A DNA stretch of 64,000 nt, from contig OY744464.1 of NCBI GenBank assembly GCA_963556145.1, positions 7,291,508-7,355,507 on the forward strand, given 5' to 3'. Positions 1 to 11,850 of this stretch are shown here, in pieces; position 1 is the first letter of the stretch, and every line of letters starts with the position of its first letter. Source of the stretch: Hygrocybe punicea (Eukaryota; Basidiomycota; Agaricomycetes; Agaricales; Hygrophoraceae). Under the pieces are notes generated by a model. The model ran no database searches and had not been told where the DNA came from. It was given only the letters and a program-made list of their open reading frames with translations. A program made the position numbers and the translations under genes.

Positions 1-799
1 GAAAAATGGGGTTGAAAGGTGATGACATGGCAGGACACAGAACCCAAACTGGATGGCGACAGGGGTTCTTTTGGGCAAAATGTAAGCACCGAGTCGTCAA
101 GCATGAATGTAGGGGCCGAGATGGATATGTGTGGGGCCAGGGAAGCTAAAATATGGGGGGTCAAAAGGTGGTGATGCAGCTGTATGCAGGTGGCCATTGG
201 GTGTCAAAATTAGACATCAATGGTGTTTCTGGGATGACGTGGGGCAGGGTGGGGGCCGTAAGACATCGAAGGAAGGCTTGAGAGGCCATCCAGGGTCTGA
301 GAAAAAGAAATGGGGCATGAACACGGGTGACACAGCCTGGGGCTTTTGGGTGCTCAAAAAGGGTTGAGTTTGTGTTTCTGGGTCAATGATGGTTGGTGCG
401 GGGCCCTGGTGGACTGAGTGAGAGTGCCAGGGGGTAACTTGAGTGTTGTACAGCTGTGAATGAAGAGAAAATGCACAGTTGCACAGCAGTGGGTGGTGAG
501 GCCAGAAAAAGTTGTCTTGCGAGAAAAACCAGTAAAGAAAGATGAAAAGAGGAGAAAAGAAAGCATCAGTGAGTCAAAAACACTCTCATCACCATGGTGG
601 AGAGGTACCAAGGTACCTCTCTGGGGGCTCATGCAGGACTTGAGAGGATGGACTGGATGGATGACTGGATAGGATAGGATGGATCTGACTACTACATTGG
701 GAAGGCTACTGACTAGGTCAACCGTGGGAACCCAGTTACGTGACTGGCCAGGTCCCACTACTCCATTGTTGCTGAGCAGTGTGATGCCACTGCTGTAAT
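1..799. other. No recognised gene; G-rich flank
   Basis: I see no coding region with recognisable domains here. Short open frames exist on both strands but have low-complexity composition and no family features. A short GGAT-rich microsatellite-like stretch lies near 645-685. This could be host intergenic sequence or an old unrecognised repeat. Confidence 0.4.
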
Positions 800-1433
800 C
801 ACACTGGAAAATAAACAATTTCAGCTGTATTGAAAACTGGACCAAAACTAATAGTTTCAATAAACTAGTTAGCCAAGCTCAAATGGGAATGAAAATCATT
901 AGATTAGGAAGTCCTGGAACTAATATGTAAACTAATGAAATCAGTATTGTTTTTGGAGGTACTGAAATGAATACCTAAACTAGGTAACCTGAAATGGTAA
1001 CTGAAATATTTATTTTCAAGACTATTGTCAGGATATCCAAAACTATTGTTTTCAGCAGTGTCCTGAAACTCAATAGGAAACCTTAGATTTCAGAAGCCCT
1101 GAAGGCATTATTTTTATGAGATTGGGCACCCTGAAATTTAAGGTTTCCTATTGAGTTTCAGGACACTGCTGAAAACAATAGTTTTGGATATCCTGACAAT
1201 AGTCTTGAAAATAAATATTTCAGTTACCATTTCAGGTTACCTGAATTGTTTAGTTTAGGTATTGATTTCAGTACCTCCAAAAACAATACTGATTTCATTA
1301 GTTTACATATTAGTTCCAGGACTTCCTAATCTAACAATTTTCATTCCCATTTGAGCTTGGCTAACTAGTTTATTGAAACTATTAGTTTTGGTCCAGTTAT
1401 CAGTACAGCCAAAATCGTTTATTTTCCAGTGTG
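800..1433. repeat. Foldback element, arms about 290 bp
   Basis: A long inverted repeat. The left arm (about 800-1093) and right arm (about 1131-1433) are near reverse complements, separated by a 37-bp spacer. The outer tips read CACACTGGAAAATAAAC on the left and its near complement on the right. No coding sequence is visible. This is the shape of a foldback or long-TIR MITE; I could not see a convincing target-site duplication. The next 260 bp, up to the hAT insertion, hold nothing I recognise. Confidence 0.75.
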
Positions 1434-2286
1434 AATAACAATTATCAGGACCCATGCAACAAGACAAAACGTGACTCCTGGGGATCATTGTCCTGTCCAA
1501 CTCCGGGGCTTGCCATGATTGGAGTGCCATGATTACCATCGTAAGAGACGGCGAGATTCCGGTCTTTGAGAGTCCATTATGGTGAAGCTTAGATTGCAAG
1601 GTAGAAGAGAGGTAGGAAGGTGCAAGGCAGAGTAGCTACTTGTAAGAATTGGGGGAAGGAAAGAGTGAGTGAAGAGAGGGTTGGGTGAAAGCCAGAGGTA
1701 GTGTTTTAAGGTCCAGTCCTATGGACCGAAAAAAACCGGAACCAGACCAGACCGGACCATCAGTTGCAGTTCACTCAGTTTTTTTTGCATGCCGGTCCTG
1801 GTTGACCTCCATTCAGTAACTAAAATGTAACCAGTTGCAACCAGTACTAATAATACATTTCAACGCTATGAATACAAACTTGTAAATGCTGGGTACGAGG
1901 GTGCTTCGACCTTCTATTGCTAAGGGCTTGTTTGTGGAAAGCAAACTCGGGAAGCGAACAGTGGTCAGACCATATAAATATCCACCACATCACCACGTAC
2001 CAGATTTATTGGCTCTGATGGCTGGATCCCGTAAATCCAAAGGATCCAAAAAGGCACCCCCCGTAAAAGTAAACAAACCCCCCACTCACAACCGTGCCAG
2101 CTGTAGCAAACGACGTGCAGCCACAGATGCATCTGACGATGGCTCAGCTCTAGAAACATCCTCACGTCCATCCAAGAAGCGGCTGAGGGTGGTCAAAACT
2201 CTGGAGGAGGTGGATAGTGATACGGAATCATCAGAACCTGAGGTTGTTGCAGTAGATGAACCAGAGAATGTCAGTGAGGGTGATGC

Positions 2287-2920
2287 TGTAGAGGCTCCAG
2301 GTCATCTGGACCCGAATCCTCTTCATATCCCACTTCGTCCCCATCCATTCCCATTCATGCATCGTCGATTCCGCCCGATTCCGGTCCTCTCCATCGATTC
2401 CGCTCCAGATTCCCCTCCGGAATCGTTCATACTCGAGATGTGATGTCTCTAACGACCCGGAATCACTACGTATATAGTTTACATATGATATATCTTCGTT
2501 TCCCCATTACTTAGTACATAGCACCATTCCTCCTATACTCCGCTCCACTCCTCTACCATCAGTTACAGCCTTCGCTTGTAGTACCTAGTTACTACAGCAC
2601 AGGATCACTCCCAGTAGTATAAAAGATGTACCCTTATACTACAACCATATTAATCATATCCACCATATCATATTACATCCCATCATATAGAAAATACAGG
2701 TTATCACTCCCCTTCAGTTCTATTTCTTAGTCCTCGCTTCGTATCGTCTCCATATTAGTATTCGTACTCCACTCCCTTCACTTCCCCTCTGATCCAGAAC
2801 CCTGGATTCGGGTTGGATTGACTAGACTACATAGACACTAAACTCCTCTGATCACTTCTTAGCTGATCACCCACTTTCGTAGATTCCCATTTCGGGTCTA
2901 CAACAGAACTCGCCGTCACA
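2287..2920 (+). repeat. LTR of a Ty3-like element, forward copy, with PBS
   Basis: A 634-bp LTR starting TGTAGAGGCTCC and ending CGCCGTCACA. Two bases later comes a candidate tRNA primer-binding site, TGGAGCCCACCGTGAGGA (2923-2940). The LTR interrupts the first exon of the hAT transposase. The same LTR family occurs inverted at 3155-3785 and as a solo LTR at 13032-13630. The 4-bp flanks are ATGC (2283-2286) on the left and ACGC (3786-3789) after the inverted copy, a plausible target duplication with one CpG transition. Confidence 0.8.
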
Positions 2921-3012
2921 ACTGGAGCCCACCGTGAGGAGTTTGTTTCTTTTGTCTTTTCATACCCTCCCCACTGTCGGGTTTGACTTTCATGACATTT
3001 ATCCTTTGTTCC

Positions 3013-3112
3013 NNNNNNNNNNNNNNNNNNNNNNNNNNNNNNNNNNNNNNNNNNNNNNNNNNNNNNNNNNNNNNNNNNNNNNNNNNNNNNNNNNNNNNNN
3101 NNNNNNNNNNNN
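3013..3112. other. Assembly gap (100 N)
   Basis: Exactly 100 Ns between two oppositely oriented LTRs, most likely a scaffold gap of unknown length. Most of the retrotransposon internal region may be missing here. Confidence 0.95.
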
Positions 3113-3154
3113 TGTGGACTCACGGATACTATGAAGATTTGCTACACGCTCCAG

Positions 3155-3785
3155 TGTGACGGCGAGTTCTGTTGTGGACCCGAAATGGGAATCTACGGAA
3201 AGGGTGATCAGCTAAGAAGTGATCAGAGGAGTTTAGTGTCTATGTAGTCTAGTCAATCCAACCCGAATCCAGGGTTCTGGATCAGAGGGGAAGTGAAGGG
3301 AGTGGAGTACGAATACTAATATGGAGACGATACGAAGCGAGGACTAAGAAATAGAACTGAAGGGGAGTGATAACCTGTATTTTCTATATGATGGGATGTA
3401 ATATGATATGGTGGGATATGATAATATGGTTGTAGTATAAGGGTACATCTTTTATACTACTGGGAGTGATCCTGTGCTGTAGTAACTAGGTACTACAAGC
3501 GAAGGCTGTAACTGATGGTAGAGGAGTGGAGCGGAGTATAGGAGGAATGGTGCTATGTACTAAGTAATGGGAAACGAAGATATATCATATGTAACTATAT
3601 ACGTAGTGATTCCGGGTCGTTAGAGACATCACATCTCGAGTATGAACGATTCCGGAGGGGAATCTGGAGCGGAATCGACGGAGAGGACCGGAATCGGGCG
3701 AAATTGACGATGCATGAATGGGAATGGACGGGGACGAAGTGGGATATGAAGAGGATTCGGGTCCAGACGGCCCGGAGCCTCTACA
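3155..3785 (-). repeat. LTR of the same family, inverted copy
   Basis: Reverse complement of the LTR at 2287-2920: on the minus strand it starts TGTAGAGGCTCC at 3785 and ends CGCCGTCACA at 3155. It is followed on that strand by CTGGAGC, the start of a primer-binding-site-like sequence. The flanking hAT sequence keeps its orientation on both sides, so a simple contig flip does not explain the inversion. Differences from the other LTR are mostly at CpG sites. Confidence 0.8.
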
Positions 3786-5720
3786 ACGCAGAGGTATGCC
3801 AATGTCAAATCGAACCTTGTATACTGATATATTTTTCTTCAGAATGATCTGGAAGCACCCCATGAGCTCGAAATCCCAGAGACAATGGCAGTTAAAGCAG
3901 ATTCAACCCGTGACTTACTTACAATCTTTATGGATCGAGTGACTGTTAAGTTTCATTGTAAAGGTAGTGAAATCCAGACACTGAAGGGTCGCTGGTGCAA
4001 GATTTGCAAGTAAGTAATATCTGTATTGGATACATTGAGCATGATATGAAAAACAGTTATGAAGGGAAGACAATACCTTTGTTTTACGCCACGGCAAACG
4101 CAAATGCTTTCACATTGGAGGAAACTCATCCGCTTGCTAGCACATCTGACAACACTATGATATCTATAAGGCACGCTGCGAGGGCAAGTGCATCCCAACA
4201 CACCATTGGGCAATTCCATGGCAAATTTGGACTCAGGAAAAGACAGCACAACAAATAGATCAGAGTCAGCTGAAGGTGGATGACATGTTCAAAAAAGTAA
4301 ACACACCAGGAGAGTTCACATGTGAAGGCTGTCTCAAAGCTGTAGCAAGGTTCATTGTATGCGATGATCAGGTAAAGTGTTACAATTTCAGTGACTGACC
4401 TAAACTGATTGTCTTATCAGTCACTTGCCGTTGCAAGTAAAGTCTTGTTCAGGAACTGCTTGGTCGCCATGCGACTGAAGTCAAAACAGGCTGATCTTCC
4501 CTCAACTCACGATGTGAAAACATACATTCACAATGAATTTGTTCAACTTCTCCAGGATTTTAGGCGGAAAATATCTGTGAGTGTGAGATTTGACTTGTGC
4601 TGCAGATTTTCACTACTACTTGTCTTAGGATGCACCTGGCAAAGTTTCCATAACAATCGACACTTGGACCGTTGATACAACCAAGGCAGCATTCCTAGGT
4701 GTTACAGGCCACTGGATCGAGGTGAAGGACAAAAAGTGGACACTGAAGTCTGAGGTGATCACATTTCGGGCCATTTCGGGTGAACACAGTGGAAGAAATC
4801 TTGGCAAATACTTGGTTGGAATATGTGAGCGCATTGGGATTGTCAATAGCAACGGTTCGAAGGTGCGTTGATCATCAACATCTCCATTCAGTTATTTTAT
4901 TGCTACAATTAGCTCTATTGCATGACAGCTGACAATACTTCAAATAACACCACAACGTGCAAGGAAGTTCTGAGTGGCGGAAATTTGAAGAATGGCCCGT
5001 AGGCAATGGCACGGATATGGATAAATCCATATCCGTGGGTATCCGTATCCGTGCGGGTACGGGTACGGATCGGGACTAGTGAGATCCATGGACCCACGGA
5101 TATGGATACTGCCGGATATGGCAATAGTGACAACTAACTACTTTAGCAGGAACCACCACCAGATCGCGACAACAACGAGAATGCAACAACAACATCAACG
5201 CAACAGAAGGAGAATGGCCAGGAGGGTGGTGCGCCCACTGAACGGCCCAGGTACGTGCCCCCAACCCAGCCTCTAAGACTTTGGCTAACTCTCTCAACAA
5301 CCACGCCTCCCAACAATGACGCCTCGCAACAACCGCGCCTCGCAACAACCGCGCCTCGCAACAACCACGCCTTGCGGACACACATCAACGCATGTTCGCG
5401 AGGTCTCCAGCACAGAAGCATACACAAGAACAGAAGAATACACAAGGACCTCACAAACATGCGCAGATGCGTCGACTGATGCGTAGGGCTCACGTGGCGC
5501 CCCCACCCCTCGCGAATGAGGTTACCCCCGAGTGCGAAGCCCACCAGAGACCCCCCCGTGTACCTCGCGAGGGTGACGACGACGTCAATTGACGTGCATC
5601 TGGCCCATGCAAGGTGTAGGGACCTGTGGGAGGACGCATTCCGGGATGGCGACGCATTGACTATGGCATCGCATCGACAACGACAACGACAGCAACACGG
5701 CAACACCGGCAGTGACGCGT

Positions 5721-5951
5721 CGACAACGGCGGTGGCACGTCGACAACGGCGGTGGCACGTCGACAACGGCGGTGGCACGTCGACAACGGCGGTGGCACGT
5801 CGACAACGGCGGTGGCACGTCGACAACGGCGGTGGCACGTCGACAACGGCGGTGGCACGTCGACAACGGCGGTGGCACGTCGACAACGGCGGTGGCACGT
5901 CGACAACGGCGGTGGCACGTCGACAACGGCGGTGGCACGTCGACAACGGCG
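5721..5951. repeat. 20-bp minisatellite, about 11.5 copies
   Basis: Nearly perfect tandem repeats of CGACAACGGCGGTGGCACGT. Because the period is not a multiple of three, all frames stay open and give spurious repetitive proteins on both strands. The near identity of the units suggests recent expansion or gene conversion. Confidence 0.95.
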
Positions 5952-6156
5952 ATGACACGACATGTTGACTTGGACGTTCGCGAGAACGAGACTGGGCTGG
6001 CAAGTGCCCAATGTAAGTGTAGTATACTATATACTGTATATTTAGTAGAATAATAATATCTAGATATAATTATAATACTACATACTACCCATACTCGTAC
6101 CCATGGATAATCCGTATCCACGGGTAAAGTATCCGTGGGAAAATCCATGCCTGGCG

Positions 6157-7403
6157 TAGTGTTGCCGAAGTTCAGTTCGGTCCGGTTCCGACCCTTTTTG
6201 GCGGAACCGCGAACTGAACTTCGGGTCCGGTTTGGCACATGGCCAAACCCGGACCCAGATGGTGTCGAACTGTCTCTTCGCATTCGGTCTGGGTTCAGAC
6301 GCGGTCTGAAACCCAGACCGAGGTGGGCTCACCCCGTCCGTTCTCCTCGCGAATAGCAGGCGCGTATCAATAGATACGGCGCTGCACTTCGCGAGGTAGA
6401 TGGGTGCGGGGGAGCCCTCCGGTGTCCCCAAGGGATGTGGAGGGATGGGGGGTCTTGTCCCGTGGTCCCTGCATGGCATTGCCGGCGCTGCTGCTGCCAA
6501 CCGTTGTCCTTGTCGGGGCGGTGGTATGGTTGTGGTGGTGTTGCTGCCACGGCTGCTGCTGCTGCTGCTGCTGCTGTTGCCGTCGTTGCTGCCGTCGTTG
6601 CTGCCGTCGTTGCTGCTGCTGCCGGCGCTGCTCCTGCTGCCGTCGCCGTTGCTGCTGCTGCTGCTGCTGCTGCTGTCGCCGTTGCCGCTGCCGCTGTTGC
6701 TGCTGCTGCTGCTGCTGCTGTTGCCGCCGTTGCCGCCGTTGTTGCTGCCGTTGTTGCTGCCGCTGCCGGCGCTGCTCCTGCTGCCATTGCTGTTGCTGCT
6801 GTCGTGGCCGTTGCTGCTGCCGCTGCCGTTGCTGTTGCCGTTGCCACTGCTGCTGCTGCCGGCATTGCTGCTGCTGCTGCTGGCCGTCGTGGTTGTCGTT
6901 GCCGTTGTTGTTGCCGCCGCTGGTGGTGGTGGTGGTGGTGGTGGTGTTGCAGCTGTCGCGCGTCCATTGGCATTGGGTTGGCATTGGGTGGTCATCTCGT
7001 GGCCGTGGGTGTGGTCACACTGCGGTCGCGGTCGAGCTTCCTGTAGCAGGCAACATTAGTAAAGTTCAGGAAAGTAAAATACGTACCTGTGTTCATGAAC
7101 GCGACATTGTGTCGCGTTCATTGGCCTTGCGTTGTTGCGTGTTGGTGAAGAAAGCTACCTGTAATGGTCACATGATACCGTTTAACACGAAAAAGTAAGT
7201 AAAGGAATGCGAAAAATAAATGAAATAAATACTTTAAAAATATCCGCGTTCGCGGTTTGGACGTGGTTTGGAGCCGTTCAGGAAACCTGGAACTGAACCC
7301 GCGGTCCGGTTCAGCACTTGGCTGAACTTAGACTGAACCTAGGGTTCGGTTCGGGGTTTGAACCGGGTTTGGCTAGGTTCGGAACCGAACTACGGCAACA
7401 CTA
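6157..7403. mobile_element. hAT-type MITE with a CTG-repeat core
   Basis: The ends TAGTGTTGCCGAAGTTC and GAACTACGGCAACACTA (one mismatch) are flanked by the perfect 8-bp duplication GCCTGGCG (6149-6156 and 7404-7411). Subterminal GGTTCGG and GAACCG motifs occur at both ends. The core (about 6545-6900) is an imperfect CTG/CCG triplet array, which yields poly-Leu, poly-Cys, poly-Ala or poly-Gln frames that are not genes. The elements at 18427-19522 and 53701-54072 share the TAGTGTTGC terminus, and the first of these also has a CAG core. Confidence 0.9.
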
Positions 7404-7877
7404 GCCTGGCGGATCAACGGATACGGATTTTGATGGATATGGATATGGATTGGGCTTCTCATATCCACGGAGTATCCGTGCCATTGCCTAATGGCCCGCA
7501 GATGAACATCAGCTTCCATACGTAGCTGTTATCGTTCTTGAATCTAGCGATGATTGCTCACAAATCTATCAGGTGCCTTGGTCACATCGTGAATTTGGGC
7601 ATCATCGATTTCATGTCTCACGTCACCAAGATCGCCGCAGTCGAAACATCAACTGCAATTTGGGAGTTTGACCCCTCTTTACCGAACAACTGAGTCCTCG
7701 GCAACTCGTTGGATGTTGTCTCTGCCATTTGGACATTGGCAATCAAGGTACATACTATCTTACTTCATTATTGCAAATACTATTAATCCTCAATTGTAGA
7801 TTCAGACCTCCAGCCAACGCATCGAATATTTTGAGAAACTGCAACTCCAGTGTGGCATCACTAATCCGGTGAAAATA

Positions 7878-9101
7878 AGGTAGGTGTCATCCATAATCTG
7901 CAAAGATCACGTGCCAAGCGTGACAGAGCCCAGAATGGAAGGTACACGGTCAACAAAGCCAATAAACGCGCTTTTACCAAGATTAGGATCGATTTTAATT
8001 GTAAGCTCTCCTGTCAATCTTAGATATATACATATGTCACATATATATCAATTTATTTTCAAAAAATATCACAATCTCCATAACTAGTTCACTGAACTAT
8101 AGTAATCCCCTCTGTAGTTGTGTGCCTCATGCCATAAAAAAAGTGGAGAGCACTACTGTGCATGATCCACAACTTGGTCACACTAACTGTTTTGAAGTCA
8201 TTCTCCTACAACTTCAAAGATATTCATAAATTATCTATTCAAGGTGATAGACATTTGTCTCAAGAAGATATCTATATAATTTGAATGAGAGTTACAAGGC
8301 TAAAAATCCTGCAGGAGTGAGAATAGTACAGGCATGTCCATTTTTGACCCTAACCAGGAAGTGGGTCATACCTGCTATGCTATAAGATACAGTAACATTT
8401 CAACCTTATGCTGCAGTAAAATCTATTCTACTATATCTCTTCTTATGTATGAAATCCAAATTTATCATTCTATTAACCCAAACTATGGTACTTGATGCCT
8501 TTCAAGTTCAACTACCTGTGTTTTTATGCAAGTGGGCACTTGTTTGAAAGAATGACAGTTGTGCATAATGTTCTTATGAGTTATAACTATCAATATTGTG
8601 GCCATATCATAGATAGACATATGTTTAATCATGACCAACTGCAGTTAAAGACAGTAACAACATGCTGGTTACAAAATTTGACATTGACCAAGTACCTGGT
8701 GTGACCAAGTACCCGACTGACCACAGTATCCTCCATTGATAATCTCCAGATATGGTCAAAAACAAAAATCTAACAATCTAACAAGGTAGAGAAGGAATAA
8801 TAATGAGGCCAGGGATTCCGACAAAAAGAAAGTATGCCTTGATTTTCAATAACATACACAAACAAAGCGACTCAAAACCTTGCAAATCAAACTCCTCAGC
8901 ACAGACATCACCGATTGCTGCAAAAACTTGGGATCTCACCCTTAGTAATATCTAAAACACTTCTCAGGAAGCTAATTTTTGTATTTCCTCCTAGATGTCT
9001 TGCAAATCGAATTCCAGAGTCATTCTTTCCTCATTTGATTGTGCATTGTCACAAAAAGATCACATCATGTGATCTTTGCAGATTATGGATGACACCTACC
9101 T
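7878..9101. mobile_element. TA-flanked non-coding element with about 34-bp TIRs
   Basis: The left end AGGTAGGTGTCATCCATAAT is mirrored at the right end over about 34 bp, and both ends are flanked by TA (7876-7877 and 9102-9103). Removing the element and one TA restores the hAT transposase frame, giving VKIPLHGNTQWGT where the sister copy reads LKISLHGNTRWGT. That confirms a precise insertion with a TA duplication, typical of Tc1/mariner-type elements. The interior is AT-rich and has no transposase frame, so it is non-autonomous. Confidence 0.85.
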
Positions 9102-10489
9102 TACCTCTTCATGGCAATACACAATGGGGTACTGCATATGGGATGTTGGCTCGGGCACATGAATTGCAGCAGGTGTGTAGCCAGGCACTTGTATCATCTT
9201 GGTTCTTCTGATGCAAAAAATTCAGCCGATCAAATTATTTATCGCATCTGCAGATGAAATATACGGGCCCATCACCACCATTTGCAGAGATGGGAGGTTT
9301 GTCAAGCACATCCCATGGATGGCATTCCAATTGAAGGAATCAGATTGGGCCCAGATTCTTGATGTCAAGACCATCCTTGCAGTACTTGATGCTCACGCGG
9401 TTCTATGTTTGCTCTAATTGTGATTCCACAGGATGCCAATAAGATCCAACAATACTTTTCCTCAGATAAACATCCAACGCTTTGGCAAGCTCTTCCCACT
9501 ATTGAATGCTTGCTGACAGCTTGGGAATCAAAATGAGATAACCCAAAGTTCCGACTCTACAAGGATGCACTGCAAGATGGTATCGACAAGATCCAAAAGT
9601 ATTATACCCGCTTTGACCAAAAGCCATCCTATGTTCTAGCTTTATGTACATATCCTGTGCTTGAGATGGGCAAGCGATTGTTGACAGTATTTGTGCACAG
9701 TATTACATCCCTATTATAAATTGAACTATATCAAACTAGCTTGGGGAGGAGAAGAGGAGCAGGCAGCAGAGATTGCTGCAGGAAATTCGCAAGCAAAGAA
9801 CTGGTATGAGGAGGCTGAGAAGATTGCTGAAAAGACTGTTTGTATTTAACCCGAAGCTCCCAGTTCATTCTGACTAGTTTTCATAGGTGGAAAAGTACTA
9901 TGTTAATAATGCAGCTTCTAACACCAGAATGGTTCCCATGCCCACACCAGAGACTACACATGGTTCAGATGAAGATGACGACATTGACAATTTTGACCAA
10001 CATCGAAACACCTTGCTGACACAGTCTATCCGCAACCAGGGATGGCGTGAAGAACTTCACAGATACTTAGCTCATATACCACAGGAAGTTACGAAGGATA
10101 CAGACATCGTTGCATGGTGGGGGGTAAGCGGCCATCTATGAAATTATATACAGCACTAACATGTCTCGCAGAACCACGCAAAAATATACCCTACACTCGC
10201 AAGAATAGCCCTTGATGTTCTACCAGCTCAAGCCTCATCTGTCCCCTGCGAGCGATTGTTCTCTGCTGGCAAACTTATAGCTGATGACCGGCGATCACAG
10301 CTTGGTGGAACTTGATTTGAACTGCTTCTAATGTTAAAGCATGGTTGGAGGGAGTCAACTGTTGATCTGGCTGGGTGGAATACTGACTATGTAGAGGAGG
10401 TTGACCTGGCAGAGTTTGATTCATTTCTGCTGGATGAATTGTTGGGTGGGCATATTGAGGAGGACAAAACACATCCCTTTGATGAGTAG

Positions 10490-10854
10490 CTAGTAGCTAG
10501 AATATATACTACGTACAGTTCCCGTGAATGCGATTCGGGCTTGTACCAATGCGTCCGAGTCTGACTGTATCGTGACTGGACTTCAATCTGACATGTAATG
10601 ATGCACATGACTAGACTGCCAGATACTCCCACTGTCACATCCGACAAAAGTCTAACAACATACTAAGTCCGGACTCCTTTGTATCTATTCTACAATTGTT
10701 GCATCATGGTCCAAGATCACTCCAAAGATGAGGCCTTGATCCTATTTGGGTGCGATTTGTTGCTTCGCTCGCTTAACCAGCGCTATATATATAGACAGTC
10801 ACTGAAGTTTTCTTTCCTCGTTTTCCCCAAGTCCCCAGTACCTTATCACTGTCA
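10490..10854. other. Intergenic spacer of hAT copy 1
   Basis: Lies between the transposase stop and the second gene. No coding signal recognised. It probably holds the transposase 3' end and the promoter of the second gene; a TATA-like run (CTATATATATAGAC) lies at about 10783-10796, some 60 bp before the second ORF. Confidence 0.4.
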
Positions 10855-11488
10855 ATGGAGAACTTGAACCGACCTGAGGCTCGAAACAACCCTGATGTCG
10901 CTCCATTAGCAACTGAAGCACTTCTACTCGAGCAACAGCTTCATAAAAACTTCCGTGAAGTTCAGTGCACTTGATGGTCCAATCCAATTGTGTCGTGGTG
11001 GCATGTGAATTACGGAGTCAATTTTGATGAGTGCTGTGCTAAGTTATCTCAAGGACCACGCCTCGGAGTTTCCAATCATTGCACAGATGATCAAAAACCG
11101 CACGTCTTCGCTTCACGAAGCCAACTCAACTACTCTGTTAGCCTTGGCTGTGAATGCCTTAACTCACTCTATGCATTTGGCACACCCCAACACTTCTGAA
11201 AACAGTGTTGTGGAGCTGGTATCGATCTCAATTGCTGTGTGAACATTTTTTGTGCAACTTCCACATTTACTAACTAATACTGCATAGTTGGAAGCCATGC
11301 TCTATACCTTCGGAACAGCACAAAGCTCTGAGGATTTCCCAGATGGCTTTGACTTCAACCGGTATGTATTGAACTTTTGAACCTGACTCACGGACCTAAT
11401 TAGCTGTCCCAGGGACACCTCTCCGATTGAGCCACCTGAGTATGAAGTGATGTTGGATGACGATGAGGTTCCTGACTTAGTTGGTTAG
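10855..11488 (+). pseudogene. Second gene of hAT copy 1, unknown function
   Basis: Exons begin MENLNRPEARNN at 10855 and end DDDEVPDLVG at 11488 after at least two short introns. The product resembles the second gene of the copy at 50838-52690. Both share a W-rich exon end (WSNPIVSWWH versus WSYMVLFWWK), a helical exon beginning FPIIAQ or FPNIAR, and the acidic end TSPIEPPE or TSPIQPLE. I recognise no domain. A TGA at 10972 replaces the CGG-encoded Arg of the sister copy, so this copy is probably inactive. Conservation in two diverged copies suggests a role in transposition. Confidence 0.6.
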
Positions 11489-11767
11489 CATGATGGGATA
11501 GCTTATTCGGACAGTATGGACAATTCTATATGGTTTGGCGCAGAAAAGACCGGTTTGAACTGATTACAACCGGTTTCCAACCGGTCTCCAGTTGGAACCA
11601 GTCTAGACTGGTTTGAGAACCATGGAAGACCAACTAGGTCCAGTTTTAAGAGGTCTGGTTAAGGTCTTCTGAGATTATAACTTCAGAGCAACTGGTCTAG
11701 TCCCGGTTAATTTCCAAAAAGGGGAAAAAAACCGGACCGGACCAGACCTTAAAACACTAGCCAGAGG

Positions 11768-11850
11768 GCTTCCCAGCCCCAAGAAGAATGGTTCTGTCTG
11801 TGGGAAGGAACCAATGTGAGCAGCGAGGGTGGGATGGGCCACCCTGCAGG
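11768..11850 (+). pseudogene. Fragment of YR-retroelement reverse transcriptase
   Basis: Read in the frame that continues into 16885-16899 and 32649, this stretch gives LPSPKKNGSVCGKEPM, a TGA, then AARVGWATLQ. Joined to VPLTL and RKFQRMAGWINW after the two large insertions it resembles the RT-RNase H junction of fungal YR retroelements. The TGA would be another Arg-to-stop. It is a short fragment, and the call rests on the restored reading frame. Confidence 0.45.

Larger units (their letters stand above)
5000..7490. mobile_element. Non-autonomous hAT-type element (TIR TAGGCAATGGCACGGAT)
   Basis: The ends TAGGCAATGGCACGGAT and ATCCGTGCCATTGCCTA form a 17-bp terminal inverted repeat flanked by the 8-bp duplication ATGGCCCG (4992-4999 and 7491-7498), inside the transposase of hAT copy 1. 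Subterminal ATCCGTATCC-type motifs occur on both sides. There is no transposase ORF. Cargo: a short CCTCGCAACAACCGCG-type repeat (5300-5370), a 20-bp minisatellite (5721-5951) and a second hAT-type MITE (6157-7403). All long frames here are products of these repeats. Confidence 0.9.
2019..10489 (+). pseudogene. hAT transposase, broken and interrupted
   Basis: Remnant of a hAT transposase with several short introns. The N-terminal exon (from the Met at 2019) is a basic, serine-rich leader like that of the related gene at 47204. The inverted LTR pair cuts it at 2287. Coding resumes near 3850 with the zinc-finger-like segment, then the catalytic region near 4630-4930 with the conserved DTWTVDTTKAAF-type block, interrupted by the MITE at 5000-7490. 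Blocks around 7570-7860 (GHIVNLG) and 9102-9420 follow, and the C-terminal hAT dimerisation domain is at about 10160-10340 (PCERLFSAGKL). Stops TGA at 7691, 9534 and 10313 replace Arg; at 10313 the sister copy has CGA. Non-functional. Confidence 0.9.
1699..11759 (+). mobile_element. hAT transposon copy 1 (two-gene family, nested insertions)
   Basis: The element starts TAGTGTTTTAAGGTCCAGTC and ends CCTTAAAACACTA, flanked by a perfect 8-bp target duplication GCCAGAGG (1691-1698 and 11760-11767), as expected for hAT. It spans 10,061 bp because it holds at least four later insertions: an inverted LTR pair around an assembly gap (2287-3785), a MITE at 5000-7490 with another inside it, and a TA-flanked element at 7878-9101. 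Two genes remain recognisable on the plus strand: a transposase (2019-10489) and a second ORF (10855-11488). Both have homologues in the same order in the copy at 46938-52951, which shares the terminal repeats. The copy is dead: stops, frameshifts and insertions break both genes. Confidence 0.93.

Noticed and set aside
1..799. Short frames at 131-367, 354-860 and 460-672 as genes
   Set aside because: Low-complexity composition, overlapping on both strands, no recognisable domain; the 354-860 frame runs into the foldback element.
5143..6283. Long overlapping frames on both strands through the 20-bp repeat
   Set aside because: They are a by-product of a 20-bp unit without stops in any frame; no domain, and they cross MITE borders.
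6078..7198. Poly-Leu, poly-Cys, poly-Ala, poly-Gln and poly-Ser frames
   Set aside because: All are translations of one CTG/CCG array inside a MITE; five or more frames overlap, none with a family signature.
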